DNA of 64,000 nucleotides from Nocardia sp. NBC_00416 (GTDB lineage: Bacteria; Actinomycetota; Actinomycetes; Mycobacteriales; Mycobacteriaceae). Below, piece by piece: positions 9,527 through 18,206 of this stretch (the first letter of the stretch is position 1; each line of letters begins with the position of its first letter). Under the pieces are notes generated by a model that saw only the letters and a list, made by a program, of their open reading frames with translations, did no database searches and was not told where the DNA came from. The stretch covers positions 1,180,501 through 1,244,500 of the forward strand of contig NZ_CP107932.1 of the NCBI RefSeq assembly GCF_036032445.1. Reading direction: 5' to 3'. The position numbers and the translations under genes were made by a program.

Positions 9527-9539
9527 GTGACCATGTCAC
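9527..9539. promoter_or_regulatory. Dyad in the hydrolase-HxlR divergent promoter
   Basis: GTGAC-CAT-GTCAC, a 5-base inverted repeat with a 3-base centre, sits between the two divergent starts and overlaps a CTATAG stretch that could be part of a -10 box. HxlR dimers bind such dyads in their own promoters. The assignment rests on position only. Confidence 0.4.
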
Positions 9540-9558
9540 CGTAGAAAGGTAGGAGCGG

Positions 9559-10002
9559 GTGGAACAAGACGGCACTCCGGCGAAACCTGGTCACTCCGGG
9601 GTAACCGGGCGGCGCGGCGACCTGTTCGTTCCGGACTGCCCGACTCGGCAGTTGCTCGATCGTCTCGGGACGAAATGGGTGTCGATGGCCGTCACAGTGC
9701 TGTCCGCGGAAAGCCCGGGAACGGTTCGATTCGGCGAGCTGCGCAGGCGCATGCCCGGTGTCTCACAGAAAATGTTGTCGCAGACACTGCAGGGGCTCGT
9801 CGCGGACGGGCTCGTGACCCGGCACGTGGAGGCGACGATCCCGCCGCAGGTCCACTACGGGCTCACCGAACTCGGGCGATCGCTCGAACTACGGCTCGCG
9901 GCCCTTCGGGACTGGGCCGAGACCCATATGCCGGAGATCGCCGCGTACCGGGCCGGTACCGGTTCGGTCCAGGGCGCCGGCGGACCGGTCGGCGGTCACT
10001 GA
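9559..10002 (+). CDS. HxlR-family transcriptional regulator
   Basis: 147 residues. The winged HTH spans about residues 25-115: TRQLLDRLGTKW, then FGELRRRMPGVSQKMLSQTLQGL and DGLVTRHV, the standard HxlR pattern. CPTRQLLD near the start contains the single N-terminal cysteine often used for aldehyde or electrophile sensing in HxlR/YodB proteins. It starts at GTG with AGGAG upstream. It is divergent from the alpha/beta hydrolase and probably controls it. Confidence 0.9.
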   Translation: MEQDGTPAKPGHSGVTGRRGDLFVPDCPTRQLLDRLGTKWVSMAVTVLSAESPGTVRFGELRRRMPGVSQKMLSQTLQGLVADGLVTRHVEATIPPQVHYGLTELGRSLELRLAALRDWAETHMPEIAAYRAGTGSVQGAGGPVGGH

Positions 10003-10240
10003 GGGTGGGCTGGAAAACCCGGTGAACGGCGTGCCCGGACCGGCCTCCACCGCGCATGCCCGACTGCGCATCAATTCCTCCGGTATGGATGCGCGCGGTG
10101 CAGCGTGCCCGCCGGGCCGGCGGGGGCTCACGCACGATCGTGGGCGTTGTGTGCGCAGACCGGTTTGACTGCCTGTTTCCGGGGAAAACGCTGGTGACCG
10201 TGGACGCGATAGCGCCCCACACCGGAGCCAGGAGACGATC

Positions 10241-11017
10241 ATGGGCTATCGGGCCTTGGTATTCGCGGCACTCGTCACGTTTGTCTGCGGCGTTCTCGCA
10301 CCGGCGGTCGGGGCCGCCGCGCCGCTCCCCCCGCCGCCGCCCACAGTCACGAGTGCTCCGGCCCCTGCCCGGACCGCCATCTCGGTGCGTACCGCGACGG
10401 GACTCCACTGGGGAACACCCAACGAGCACGAGGTACGCAGCGCGCTATCGATGGCCAAGCTCTACCTCACCGGCTACGCGCTGCGGCACGGCGACGGTTC
10501 GGCCGAGGATCTTGCGTACGGCGAGCGGATGATCCGTTACTCCGACGACGCCGCCGCCGACTGGATGGCGGCCAAGTATCCCGATGCCCTCTCGGCGATC
10601 GCCGCCGAATACGGTCTCCAGGAATCCCGGCCCGGGCCGAACTGGGGCGCCTCCACCACCAGCACCGCCGATGTGGCCGATTTCCTGGCGGCCGAACAGC
10701 ACACCTATCCCGGCTCGCCGATTCTGCGTTGGATGGCCGACGCCGCTCCGCGCGCCGCCGACGGTACGGAACAGAACTGGGGTACGGCAGCGCTGCCCGG
10801 TGTGCAGGGGACCAAATGGGGGTGGTCGGACGTGGCGCCGCAGGAGGTGGCCTCGGCCTCGTTCGGCACCGGATTCACAGTTGCCGCGCATACCCGGGGC
10901 AGTCCGGAGGAGCAGACCGCGGATGTGGTCGGCGCACTGTCGACGGTCCTCGCGAAGCTGGTGGGCGCCGGCTCTCCGGTGGGCGACGTCTCCGCGGGCA
11001 CTACAGGTGGTAGGTGA
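10241..11017 (+). CDS. Secreted serine hydrolase, class A beta-lactamase-like
   Basis: 258 residues. A signal peptide is visible (MGYRALVFAALVTFVCGVL, with cleavage near VGAAA), followed by a proline-rich linker. The mature part has SMAK, matching the SxxK active-site motif, then YSDDAAADW where beta-lactamases have SDN, and TKWGW where they have KTG. This variant set resembles a group of actinobacterial exported proteins of unknown role rather than true beta-lactamases. The ATG is preceded by AGGAGA. It may act on the cell wall; resistance activity is not implied. Confidence 0.7.
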   Translation: MGYRALVFAALVTFVCGVLAPAVGAAAPLPPPPPTVTSAPAPARTAISVRTATGLHWGTPNEHEVRSALSMAKLYLTGYALRHGDGSAEDLAYGERMIRYSDDAAADWMAAKYPDALSAIAAEYGLQESRPGPNWGASTTSTADVADFLAAEQHTYPGSPILRWMADAAPRAADGTEQNWGTAALPGVQGTKWGWSDVAPQEVASASFGTGFTVAAHTRGSPEEQTADVVGALSTVLAKLVGAGSPVGDVSAGTTGGR

Positions 11018-11110
11018 CCGCACCGCGGTCGGGTATTTCTTGCCGCGCGCCGGAGAGCCGGCGGGCCACCACCCGCCGAGGGCGGCGCGGTGCCGGTGCG
11101 GCAGCGCGTT

Positions 11111-11330
11111 TCAGACGGTTTCGAGTGTGGTGTGGACCGGTGTCGTACCGGTGGTCAGATCCAGTACCGGGCAGTGGGCGTCCACCGCCTCCTGCAACTG
11201 CGCGGCGCGGTCTCTTCGCCACCGAGAGCGGGTGGTTCGTCCACCGCGACGCGGTGGACTCCCGCGGTGATGGTGCTTCCCGCGGCCAGGATTGTGTTCG
11301 TGCTGAGGCGAATTGCCGTCCGGTCGCGGA
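11111..11330 (-). pseudogene. OsmC-family remnant with internal deletion and frameshift
   Basis: On the minus strand one frame reads GVHRVAVDEPPALGGEETAP, the typical N-terminal third of OsmC/Ohr-like proteins. Directly after this, in another frame, QLQEAVDAHCPVLDLTTG continues to a TGA at 11111-11113, a typical OsmC C-terminus. The middle of the family, including the cysteine-containing central helix region, is absent, and no start codon is evident. The join lies near 11205-11215. The remnant abuts the 3' end of the diguanylate cyclase gene, which starts at 11339. It fills the 321-base gap 11018-11338. Confidence 0.75.
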
Positions 11331-11338
11331 GCGCCCGG

Positions 11339-12670
11339 CTACCTCTCGGCGGTGCCTTCCTCGTCGGTATCGCGCCGGATGCGCTCGAGACCGGCGCCCG
11401 GTTCGGTGCCGAGCGTGTGCAGCACCCACTGGGCCTTCCCATTGTTCTTGGCGTGGTACAGCCCGGTATCGGCGGCGTCGAGCAGTGCTTCCGCCTGCCC
11501 GCCCTCGACCGTCGTCACCACCGCCCCGATGCTGGCCGATATCTGTAACTGGTGGCCGCCCGTACCGACCGGGTCGGCCAGGGCGCCGAGCAGTCGCTCG
11601 GCCACCAGGGCCATCCGGTCGTCGTCGACCGGCGGCGGTACCAGGGCGACGAATTCGTCTCCGCCGATCCGCGCGACCAGGCAGTCGAACCCCTGAACAC
11701 TGTTCTGCAGCCGGTTCGCGACGGTGGTCAGCACCTTGTCCCCGGTGCCGTGACCGTATCGGTCGTTGACGTGTTTGAACCGGTCCAGATCCACGAAGCA
11801 CAACCCGATATGGTCCTCGGCGCCGGCGTTGCGGATCGTGGCGTCCAGCCGCTCGAGCAGATGACGCCTGTTCGGCAGACCGGTGAGCGGGTCGTGCCGG
11901 GCCTGACGATGCAGCTCTTCACGCATCCGGTGCTGCTCGGTGACATCTTCGCCCATGGCCAGCAGATAATTCGGATGGCCCTCGCTGCCTTCGACGAATG
12001 TGATGGAGAACGAAGCCCACCCGTAGCTGCCGTCGGCGCGGCCGATCTGCTGATCCAGCTTCACGGTGCCCCGCCGGTGTGGTACCAGACGTTCGTAGAC
12101 GAGCCGGCGGATACGCTCCCGGTCTTCGGGATGCGCGAACTCGTATACCGATATTCCGCGCAATTTATCGGCCGGGACGCCGATCATATCGGCGAGCACC
12201 TGGTTGGCGTCGAGCAGAATGCCGTTGGTATCGCCGATGGCGATGGCGACCGCCGCATTGTCGAATACCACCCGGAAGCGCTCGTCGGATCGGCGCGCGG
12301 CCTCGTCGCTGTAGTCGTGCGCGGTGAACAGCATCTGCCGCCGTGCCCCGAAGCCCTCCCCGAACTTCGCGAGCAGTACCGACATCCGTTGTATCGCTTC
12401 GGCGTCGGCGCTCTCGCCGACCAGGGACCACAGAATCGGCGCGGAAGCAGCGACCACATCGTGTGCTGCCGGTCCCGCCGTCGCCAGGGCCGCGCCCGCC
12501 CTGGCGCCGGCGTCGGGATCGAAGTGTGGTGTGGTGAGTTCCTGCGCGAGGTCGTAGACCAGCCAGTGCAGCAGCTGATCGATCGCGGGGTCGGGCGGGT
12601 CGGACTCGCCCGTCGCGTGTAGTGCGCGAGACCACGAGCGGACCAGCTGGTCGTGCCCCGACTCGTCCAT
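11339..12670 (-). CDS. PAS-GGDEF diguanylate cyclase
   Basis: 443 residues. The N-terminal 120 residues form an actinobacterial helical region. A PAS domain covers about 128-250 (FDNAAVAIAIGDTNG to MGEDVTEQ), and a GGDEF domain about 255-420 with DPLTGLPNRRHL and the intact catalytic RIGGDEF at 335-340. No RxxD inhibitory site is visible five residues before GGDEF, and there is no EAL domain, so it should make c-di-GMP without I-site feedback. No transmembrane segment is evident, so it is cytoplasmic. It is flanked downstream by the OsmC remnant. Confidence 0.92.
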   Translation of the reverse strand: MDESGHDQLVRSWSRALHATGESDPPDPAIDQLLHWLVYDLAQELTTPHFDPDAGARAGAALATAGPAAHDVVAASAPILWSLVGESADAEAIQRMSVLLAKFGEGFGARRQMLFTAHDYSDEAARRSDERFRVVFDNAAVAIAIGDTNGILLDANQVLADMIGVPADKLRGISVYEFAHPEDRERIRRLVYERLVPHRRGTVKLDQQIGRADGSYGWASFSITFVEGSEGHPNYLLAMGEDVTEQHRMREELHRQARHDPLTGLPNRRHLLERLDATIRNAGAEDHIGLCFVDLDRFKHVNDRYGHGTGDKVLTTVANRLQNSVQGFDCLVARIGGDEFVALVPPPVDDDRMALVAERLLGALADPVGTGGHQLQISASIGAVVTTVEGGQAEALLDAADTGLYHAKNNGKAQWVLHTLGTEPGAGLERIRRDTDEEGTAER

Positions 12671-12750
12671 TGCACCCCTTTGCCGATCCGCTTGCCGCGA
12701 CCCCGGACGCAGCCACGCGTTTCCGCCTATCGGGCGGCAGTGTGGCTACC

Positions 12751-13905
12751 CTAACGATGCCCATCCTTCCCCATGGGCCCCGACTCATTCCAGCCGGATG
12801 GGAGGTTCTCCTCGAAGATGCTGGCGCCTTTGTACCGGTTCGTCGCCACTTGCCACACCCAGCTGGCCTGAACGCAGCCGGTGAGGTCGGCGAGATGCAC
12901 CTGGACCTGTGCTGCGAGCTCGCTGCCCGCGATGCCCGGTTCGGCGCAGTGCGCGGTGAGTGCGCTGTGTAATCGGCGGAACTCGGCGAAGCGGTCGCGC
13001 ACGATCGCGGCGGCCGCGCCGACAGCGTCGGCGAGCGTCGCGCCGGGACTGTTCAGCAGGCACACCGGGATCAGATTGAAATCGGATCGGTCGACGACGC
13101 ACTCCTTCTCGAAGGAGAACATATCGTTCATCAACGCGCCTATCTCGGCGGTGAGCACCTGTAATCGGCAAAGGTCCGCGGCCAGGCCCGCGGTGGCCAG
13201 TTGGTCCCAGGACAGGTAATGGTCACGGCCGAACTCGCACAGGGCGATCGCCGGATACATTCCCGACACCTGCGCGCGGAGGTCGATGTACTCGCTCGTG
13301 GACAGCAGGTCGCCACGTGACCGGGCGTTCTGATCTCGAATCGCGGTCCGTAGATGATCGCGGGTCGAGCTCACGAACCGGTCGAGCCACCGCGGGTCGG
13401 ACTGCGCCGCCACTCGGGACAGGAAGTCGAGGGTCGCCGACTCGAGCGGGGAAGGGTCACCGGGCGCGGCACCCGACTCCAGTAGCACGCTCAGGCGATC
13501 CAGGTCCGTTCGCGCCCGGTGCTGTGCGTCGACGGGCAGATGGCCGAACTTCTCCCGGCCCACTGTGTCGTTGAGCCAGAACAGGATTGCGTTGAACAGC
13601 CCGATCACCGTCAACCGTTCCGCACTGATCGGTCCGGGATGTAGGTACGGGGTCATGCTGTTGTAGTGTTCACCTCCGGGATCCAGCCAGATGCCCTGCG
13701 CCCGGCAGTATCGTTCCACCTCGCCGCATGCCTGTCCGCCGAAGTTGCTCGGCCGGAATTCTCTGCAGTAGTCTGCGATATCGCAGTCCGATGTGCTGAA
13801 CAGTTCCCGCAACGACCAGGGCTCGCCCGTGCGAATCCAGGTGTCATGTTGTGCACGCATCTCTGCGATGTCACTCTCGAGTGCCGATGTGTATCGAGAA
13901 GCCAC
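12751..13905 (-). CDS. Class I terpene synthase with degenerate aspartate motif
   Basis: 384 residues. The NSE-type metal motif is intact: NDMFSFEKE at 260-268, with N260, S264 and E268. The pyrophosphate-sensor arginine fits R210 (YIDLRAQVSGMY), and a late RY pair is at WQVATNRYKG. The first metal motif, normally DDxxD/E, reads LNDTVGRE at 111-118. It should cyclise a prenyl diphosphate, but the product cannot be predicted. No prenyltransferase, P450 or methyltransferase is adjacent, although a P450 lies 9 kb away. It starts at ATG about 80 bases upstream of the GGDEF gene, in the same direction. Confidence 0.8.
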   Translation of the reverse strand: MASRYTSALESDIAEMRAQHDTWIRTGEPWSLRELFSTSDCDIADYCREFRPSNFGGQACGEVERYCRAQGIWLDPGGEHYNSMTPYLHPGPISAERLTVIGLFNAILFWLNDTVGREKFGHLPVDAQHRARTDLDRLSVLLESGAAPGDPSPLESATLDFLSRVAAQSDPRWLDRFVSSTRDHLRTAIRDQNARSRGDLLSTSEYIDLRAQVSGMYPAIALCEFGRDHYLSWDQLATAGLAADLCRLQVLTAEIGALMNDMFSFEKECVVDRSDFNLIPVCLLNSPGATLADAVGAAAAIVRDRFAEFRRLHSALTAHCAEPGIAGSELAAQVQVHLADLTGCVQASWVWQVATNRYKGASIFEENLPSGWNESGPMGKDGHR

Positions 13906-14149
13906 GACGACTCTCCTCCCGCATAATCCAAACCCTCTAAGTGTCGTCTACGCGGATGGCCGTGTCACCCGACCGAACGGTACGAACGTGTGAGAATTTC
14001 GTCGGGCGGGTCATCGGCCGCGGCAGCCGGTGCCGCGCACGGAGCTTCGCGGGATCCGCTGCGGCCCAGCTATGTCCCGGTACGGGAAGATCGAACAGCG
14101 TCCGGGATACACCGGCCGGCCGCGGGGCCGCACCGGCGCGGGCGGCGGC

Positions 14150-14508
14150 CGATGGCGAGGAAGCGCGATGGGGCGGCGGTCTGGGCCGACGAATTGTCCC
14201 GGCTGCGGGAAATACTCGAGCGCTCGCCGCAGGGCCGTCCGGTGATCGCCGGCGGCGACTTCAACGCGACCTACGATCATTCGCAATTCCGCGCGCTGGC
14301 GTCGGGGCGTTTCGGCGACGCCGCCGAACAGTCCGGCGCCGGGCATCTGGTCACCTATCCCACCGACAGGTGGTGGCCGCCCGTAGTCGGCATCGACCAC
14401 ATACTGGTCGCCGGCGGCCGCGCGGTCGCGGCGGAGACGGTGGGTCTACCCGGCGCCGACCATCGCGGCCTGGTGGCGCGGATCCGTCTCGACCGCACGA
14501 GCCGGTAG
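14150..14508 (+). pseudogene. 5'-truncated endonuclease/exonuclease/phosphatase-family gene
   Basis: Only the C-terminal half of an EEP-fold protein is present: AVWADELSRLREIL, then the catalytic GGDFNATYDH, GIDHILV and PGADHRGLVARIRL, ending at TAG. The N-terminal half, which holds the metal-binding Asn and Glu, is missing. The 244 bases upstream (13906-14149) carry no match in any frame that I can see, only arginine-rich junk translation. The open frame runs back to 13990 but is not protein-like before about 14150. It is probably inactive. Confidence 0.7.
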
Positions 14509-14521
14509 GCATCGGCCCGAG

Positions 14522-15697
14522 CTAGAGCAGTCCGCGGGCGGCGAGGCTGCGGAACAGATCCGCCGTTCCGAACTCCCACGGTTCGCAGTCGTCGCTGGTC
14601 CGCACCCGGTTGACGAGGGAGCCCAGGGTCGGCGTGCTGATGGACACCAGGTCGTCGATGTGATGAGTGAAGCCCTGGCCCGGTTCCGCGCGGTCGGCGA
14701 CGGGGGCGAACATCGTGCCGAGGAACAGCACGACGCCGTCCGGGTACTGGTGGTGGCGTCCCATGAGCTGGCGGATCAGCTCTTCGGGATCCCGGCTGAT
14801 CTCGGCCATCGACGATTCCGCGCGCAACGCGAACCGGTCGGTGCCCTGCACCCGGAGTGTCACCGTCAGCTTCCGCACCGTGTCCAGGTCGAAGCTGTCG
14901 TCGAAGAGACGAATGAACGGTCCGACGGCCGCGGACGCGTTGTTGTCCTTCGCGGCGGTCAGCAGTAGGGCCGACCGGCCCTCGAAGTCGCGCAGGTTGA
15001 CATCGTTGCCGAGGCACGCGCCGACGATCCGGGCCGAAGCGGAGACCAGCAGGACCACTTCGGGTTCGGGATTGTTCCAGGTGGAGCGGGGATGTATGCC
15101 GATATCCACGGCGGTGCCGACCGATCCCATCGGCGCGGATTTGGTGAAGATCTCGGCATCCGGGCCGAGTCCGACCTCCAGGTACTGGCTCCACCAGCCC
15201 TCGGCGACCAGCGCTTCCTTGAGCCGGGCGGTCTCCGCGGAGCCGGGCCGCAGCGCGGACAGGTCGGTGCCTACGCGTTCGGCGATCTGTTCGCGGAACC
15301 GATCCGCCAGGGACGCGTCGCCCCCGCAACGTTCCTCGATGACTCGTTCTGCCAGGGAGACCGCGAAGGTGACGCCCGCCGCCTTGACAGGCTGCAAGTC
15401 GATCGGGCTCAGCAGGCGCGGAGTACCGGGCCGCCGGAATTCCGGCGGTGTACGGGCGAGGATCTCCGACACCGAGCCGATGTCCGCACCCGGGCAGCCG
15501 CGGACGAACTCGGCGGGATCGGTCTGTTCGGCCAGGTCGCGTATCGTCGCGACCCGGGCCGTGATATCCACCAGCCGCCCGTCGCGGACGGTGACGACAC
15601 TGGGTCCCTCGGCGCGCATCACCCGACCGACCAGAACGGCCCGTTCGTGATCGTCCGGTAGTAGATCGGCGGTGGTGGGCGGCCAGGAGATGGTCAT
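14522..15697 (-). CDS. Fumarylacetoacetate hydrolase-family enzyme
   Basis: 391 residues, the last gene of a seven-gene operon. Typical of the larger FAH-fold proteins seen in sugar-acid clusters: GPSVVTVRDGRLVDIT, EVGLGPDAEIFTKS, PEPEVVLLVS and GNDVNLRDFEGRSALLL, the last being the family's metal-site region. A role as a 2-keto-3-deoxy acid dehydratase or hydrolase next to a ketoglutarate-semialdehyde dehydrogenase is plausible. The exact reaction is not shown by sequence. The ATG overlaps the upstream stop (ATGA), so translation is coupled. Confidence 0.8.
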   Translation of the reverse strand: MTISWPPTTADLLPDDHERAVLVGRVMRAEGPSVVTVRDGRLVDITARVATIRDLAEQTDPAEFVRGCPGADIGSVSEILARTPPEFRRPGTPRLLSPIDLQPVKAAGVTFAVSLAERVIEERCGGDASLADRFREQIAERVGTDLSALRPGSAETARLKEALVAEGWWSQYLEVGLGPDAEIFTKSAPMGSVGTAVDIGIHPRSTWNNPEPEVVLLVSASARIVGACLGNDVNLRDFEGRSALLLTAAKDNNASAAVGPFIRLFDDSFDLDTVRKLTVTLRVQGTDRFALRAESSMAEISRDPEELIRQLMGRHHQYPDGVVLFLGTMFAPVADRAEPGQGFTHHIDDLVSISTPTLGSLVNRVRTSDDCEPWEFGTADLFRSLAARGLL

Positions 15698-16815
15698 GAT
15701 TCGTTCCTCGGCGTCGCGGCACACCGTGAGCTGATCTCGAAGCTCTCGTTCACCTCGCGGGCGAGCCGGCGGATGTTGTGGTGGTCGAACAGGCAGGCGC
15801 GCACTGCCTCGGCGCCGGCGGTCTGGAAGGCGACGGCGCCCGCGTGCCGGGGCCGAATCCAGGCGTCGTCGATGGTCGCGCGGGTCGCGCGGTAGAAGTC
15901 GCGGGTATCGCCGTTGACGGCGTCGCTCTCCCAGGCAGTGCGAGACCCGGGCTGCCCTTGCTCGTCGGGGAGGAACCCGCACTGGGTCCGCGCCGACATG
16001 AGCCACCGCACATGGTCGAGCACGGTATCGTCCGGTGTCCGCCTGGCGCTGAAGGCGATGCCCGTACCGCCGAGTACCGATCCGCGGCGACCGCCGCGTC
16101 CGCGCGGCGCGTCACCGAATCGGAGCGGGCGGGGTCCGCGCGTGTAGTTGACGTAGCCGTACACATGGGGGCAGTAGTCCGGTCCTGCGCCGCCGGACAT
16201 CCGCTCCAGCAAGGCGATCGGATTGTCGTCGCGGGCGGGTCGTTCCGGTACGAAGCGGCGGAGTACCTCGAGCGCTTCGCCGACCTCGGACTCGCTGAGA
16301 AATACGTCCGCGCCCGGAGAAGCGCCGTGGGCCACCGCGATACCGCAGAGGGTGAGGAAAAGGTGCGGTCCGGAGGTCGGCACCGCCGCGGTGACCTCGC
16401 CGGCCAATTCGACGGCCTGATCCCAGGTGTCCGGGAGCGGGACACCGGGGTCGCGGCGGACCGATACCTGGGTCGCCGCGTCGAGCGGTAAGGCCCAGAT
16501 ATGGCCGGACATCTCATAGGACCGCGCCGACGGGCCGACGCTGTCGGCGCACCAGCTCGCCAACTCCGCTGCGGAGAAGAGCTGGTCGAGCGGTTGCAGC
16601 GCGCCGGACTCGAGGGCTTCGCCGATATGTGGATGATCGAGGACGATGAGGTCGTAGCGCTGGGCGGTCGTGGCGATCGGCGCCGATTCGAACCCTTCCA
16701 GTGGCTGGATATCCCAGTCGATATCGCATACCGGCGCGTCCGGGTGCCGGGTCGCGGCCCGCAGCGCCTGGTAACCGCGTGGATGGTCCCAGGTCACACC
16801 CGACCAGGCCGTCAT
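15694..16815 (-). CDS. Solute-binding-protein-like protein without signal peptide
   Basis: 373 residues. It begins MTAWSGVTWDHPRGYQALRA, and YDLIVLDHPHIGEALESG and DTWDQAVELAGE resemble family-1 extracellular solute-binding proteins (sugar type). There is no signal peptide, lipobox or Tat motif, and no ABC permease or ATPase nearby, so it should be cytoplasmic and may bind a substrate or act as an enzyme or scaffold. Both ends overlap neighbours by 4 bases (ATGA), which rules out a missed upstream secretion signal in this reading frame. Family resemblance is moderate. Confidence 0.65.
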   Translation of the reverse strand: MTAWSGVTWDHPRGYQALRAATRHPDAPVCDIDWDIQPLEGFESAPIATTAQRYDLIVLDHPHIGEALESGALQPLDQLFSAAELASWCADSVGPSARSYEMSGHIWALPLDAATQVSVRRDPGVPLPDTWDQAVELAGEVTAAVPTSGPHLFLTLCGIAVAHGASPGADVFLSESEVGEALEVLRRFVPERPARDDNPIALLERMSGGAGPDYCPHVYGYVNYTRGPRPLRFGDAPRGRGGRRGSVLGGTGIAFSARRTPDDTVLDHVRWLMSARTQCGFLPDEQGQPGSRTAWESDAVNGDTRDFYRATRATIDDAWIRPRHAGAVAFQTAGAEAVRACLFDHHNIRRLAREVNESFEISSRCAATPRNES

Positions 16816-18206
16816 CGGCGCAACTCCTCGGGAAGGACTGCCGCGGGCAGGTTCTGGTAGGCGACCGGGCGCGCGAAGCGCAGGGCGGCGGCCGTTCCGA
16901 CGGAGGTGGAGGTCGGCGCGGTGGTGGCCGGCCACGGGCCGCCGTGCTGCTGTGCGTCGCTGACCGTTACTCCGGTGGGCCATTGGTTCCAGATGATCCG
17001 GCCCGCGCGCTCGCTCAGGACGTCGAGCGCGTCGGCGACCTGAGCGTCGTTGTCCGCGGCGCCCTGGACGGTGGCGGTGAGGGTCCCCTCGAAGAGTTCG
17101 AGTACGGCCAGCGCCTGTTCCGCGCCGCGGTACTCGACCACCACCGAAGCGGGTCCGAAGATCTCGGTGGTGATGATCGCCGGATCGGAGAGCGCCGCAT
17201 GGGCGCTGGTGGTGAGTATCCGGGCGCTGGGCGCACCCGGCGCCGACGGACCGGTCTTCGCGATCTCGACGTCCTGATGACTCGTCACCGCTTCGGATGC
17301 CGCGGTGTACCCGTCCTCGATTCGCTGGTTGAGCATCGGCCCGACGGCGGGCAACGTGAGCCGCTCCAGGAATCCGGCCAGATCGGGTACCAGTACGACA
17401 CCGGGTTGAGTGCAGAACTGACCCGACCCGAGCGTGCAGGATTCGGTGAACCCGGCGACGATCTCGTCCGCGCGCGCCGCCCATCCGGCCTCGGTCACCA
17501 GGACCGGGTTCGTGCTACCGAGTTCGCCGTAGAACGGGATAGGGTCCGGCCGGGATACGGCCAGATCGAACAGGGCCCGTCCACCCGCTTCGGAGCCGGT
17601 GAAACCGACCGCCCGGATCCGTCGGTCCTGCACCGCGGTGACGCCGGCATCGTGTCCTTCGACGAGGCCGAACATTCCGGCGGGCGCTCCCGCACCGCGC
17701 AGCCCTTCGGTGACGATCCGTGCCGTCGCCCGCGCCAGCTCCGGGTGGCCTTCGTGCGCCTTGACGACCACCGGGCAGCCCGCGGCGAGAGCGCTGATGG
17801 TATCGCCGCCGGCCACGGAGAAGGCGAACGGGAAATTACTGGCCGCGAACACGAGCACCGGACCGATCGGGACATGAGTGCGCCGGATATCGGGCCGCGG
17901 TCCCATCGGCCACTCCGGGTCGGCGGGATCGACGCGCACCTCGAACAGCGTGCCCCTCTCCAGCCGGTCGGCGAACAGCCTTGCCTGAAAGGCGGTCCGG
18001 ACGAGTTCGCCGCGTAGCCGGGGCAGCGGCAGGGCCGTTTCCCGGTGGGCGATATCGGCGAGTTCGCCGGCTCCGGCGTCGAGCCCGTCGGCGATTGCGC
18101 GCAGCCAGGTCGCCCGCTCTGTCGCCGTACCGCGCCGGGCCGCCCGGCGGGCATGATGAGCGGCGGCCAGGACGTTTTCGACGGTCGAGTCCATGGTGTC
18201 GTTCAC
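16812..18206 (-). CDS. NADP+-type aldehyde dehydrogenase, 2,5-dioxovalerate (KGSADH)-like
   Basis: 464 residues. ASNFPFAFSVAGGDT, GELGSTNPV (general base) and SCTLGSGQFCTQPG (nucleophilic cysteine) match alpha-ketoglutarate-semialdehyde dehydrogenases. These convert 2,5-dioxopentanoate to 2-oxoglutarate at the end of non-phosphorylating pentose, sugar-acid or hydroxyproline pathways. It starts at GTG, overlapping the MaoC stop by GTGA. Context in a LacI-controlled catabolic operon fits a pathway ending at 2-oxoglutarate; this is inference. Confidence 0.82.
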   Translation of the reverse strand: MNDTMDSTVENVLAAAHHARRAARRGTATERATWLRAIADGLDAGAGELADIAHRETALPLPRLRGELVRTAFQARLFADRLERGTLFEVRVDPADPEWPMGPRPDIRRTHVPIGPVLVFAASNFPFAFSVAGGDTISALAAGCPVVVKAHEGHPELARATARIVTEGLRGAGAPAGMFGLVEGHDAGVTAVQDRRIRAVGFTGSEAGGRALFDLAVSRPDPIPFYGELGSTNPVLVTEAGWAARADEIVAGFTESCTLGSGQFCTQPGVVLVPDLAGFLERLTLPAVGPMLNQRIEDGYTAASEAVTSHQDVEIAKTGPSAPGAPSARILTTSAHAALSDPAIITTEIFGPASVVVEYRGAEQALAVLELFEGTLTATVQGAADNDAQVADALDVLSERAGRIIWNQWPTGVTVSDAQQHGGPWPATTAPTSTSVGTAAALRFARPVAYQNLPAAVLPEELRR

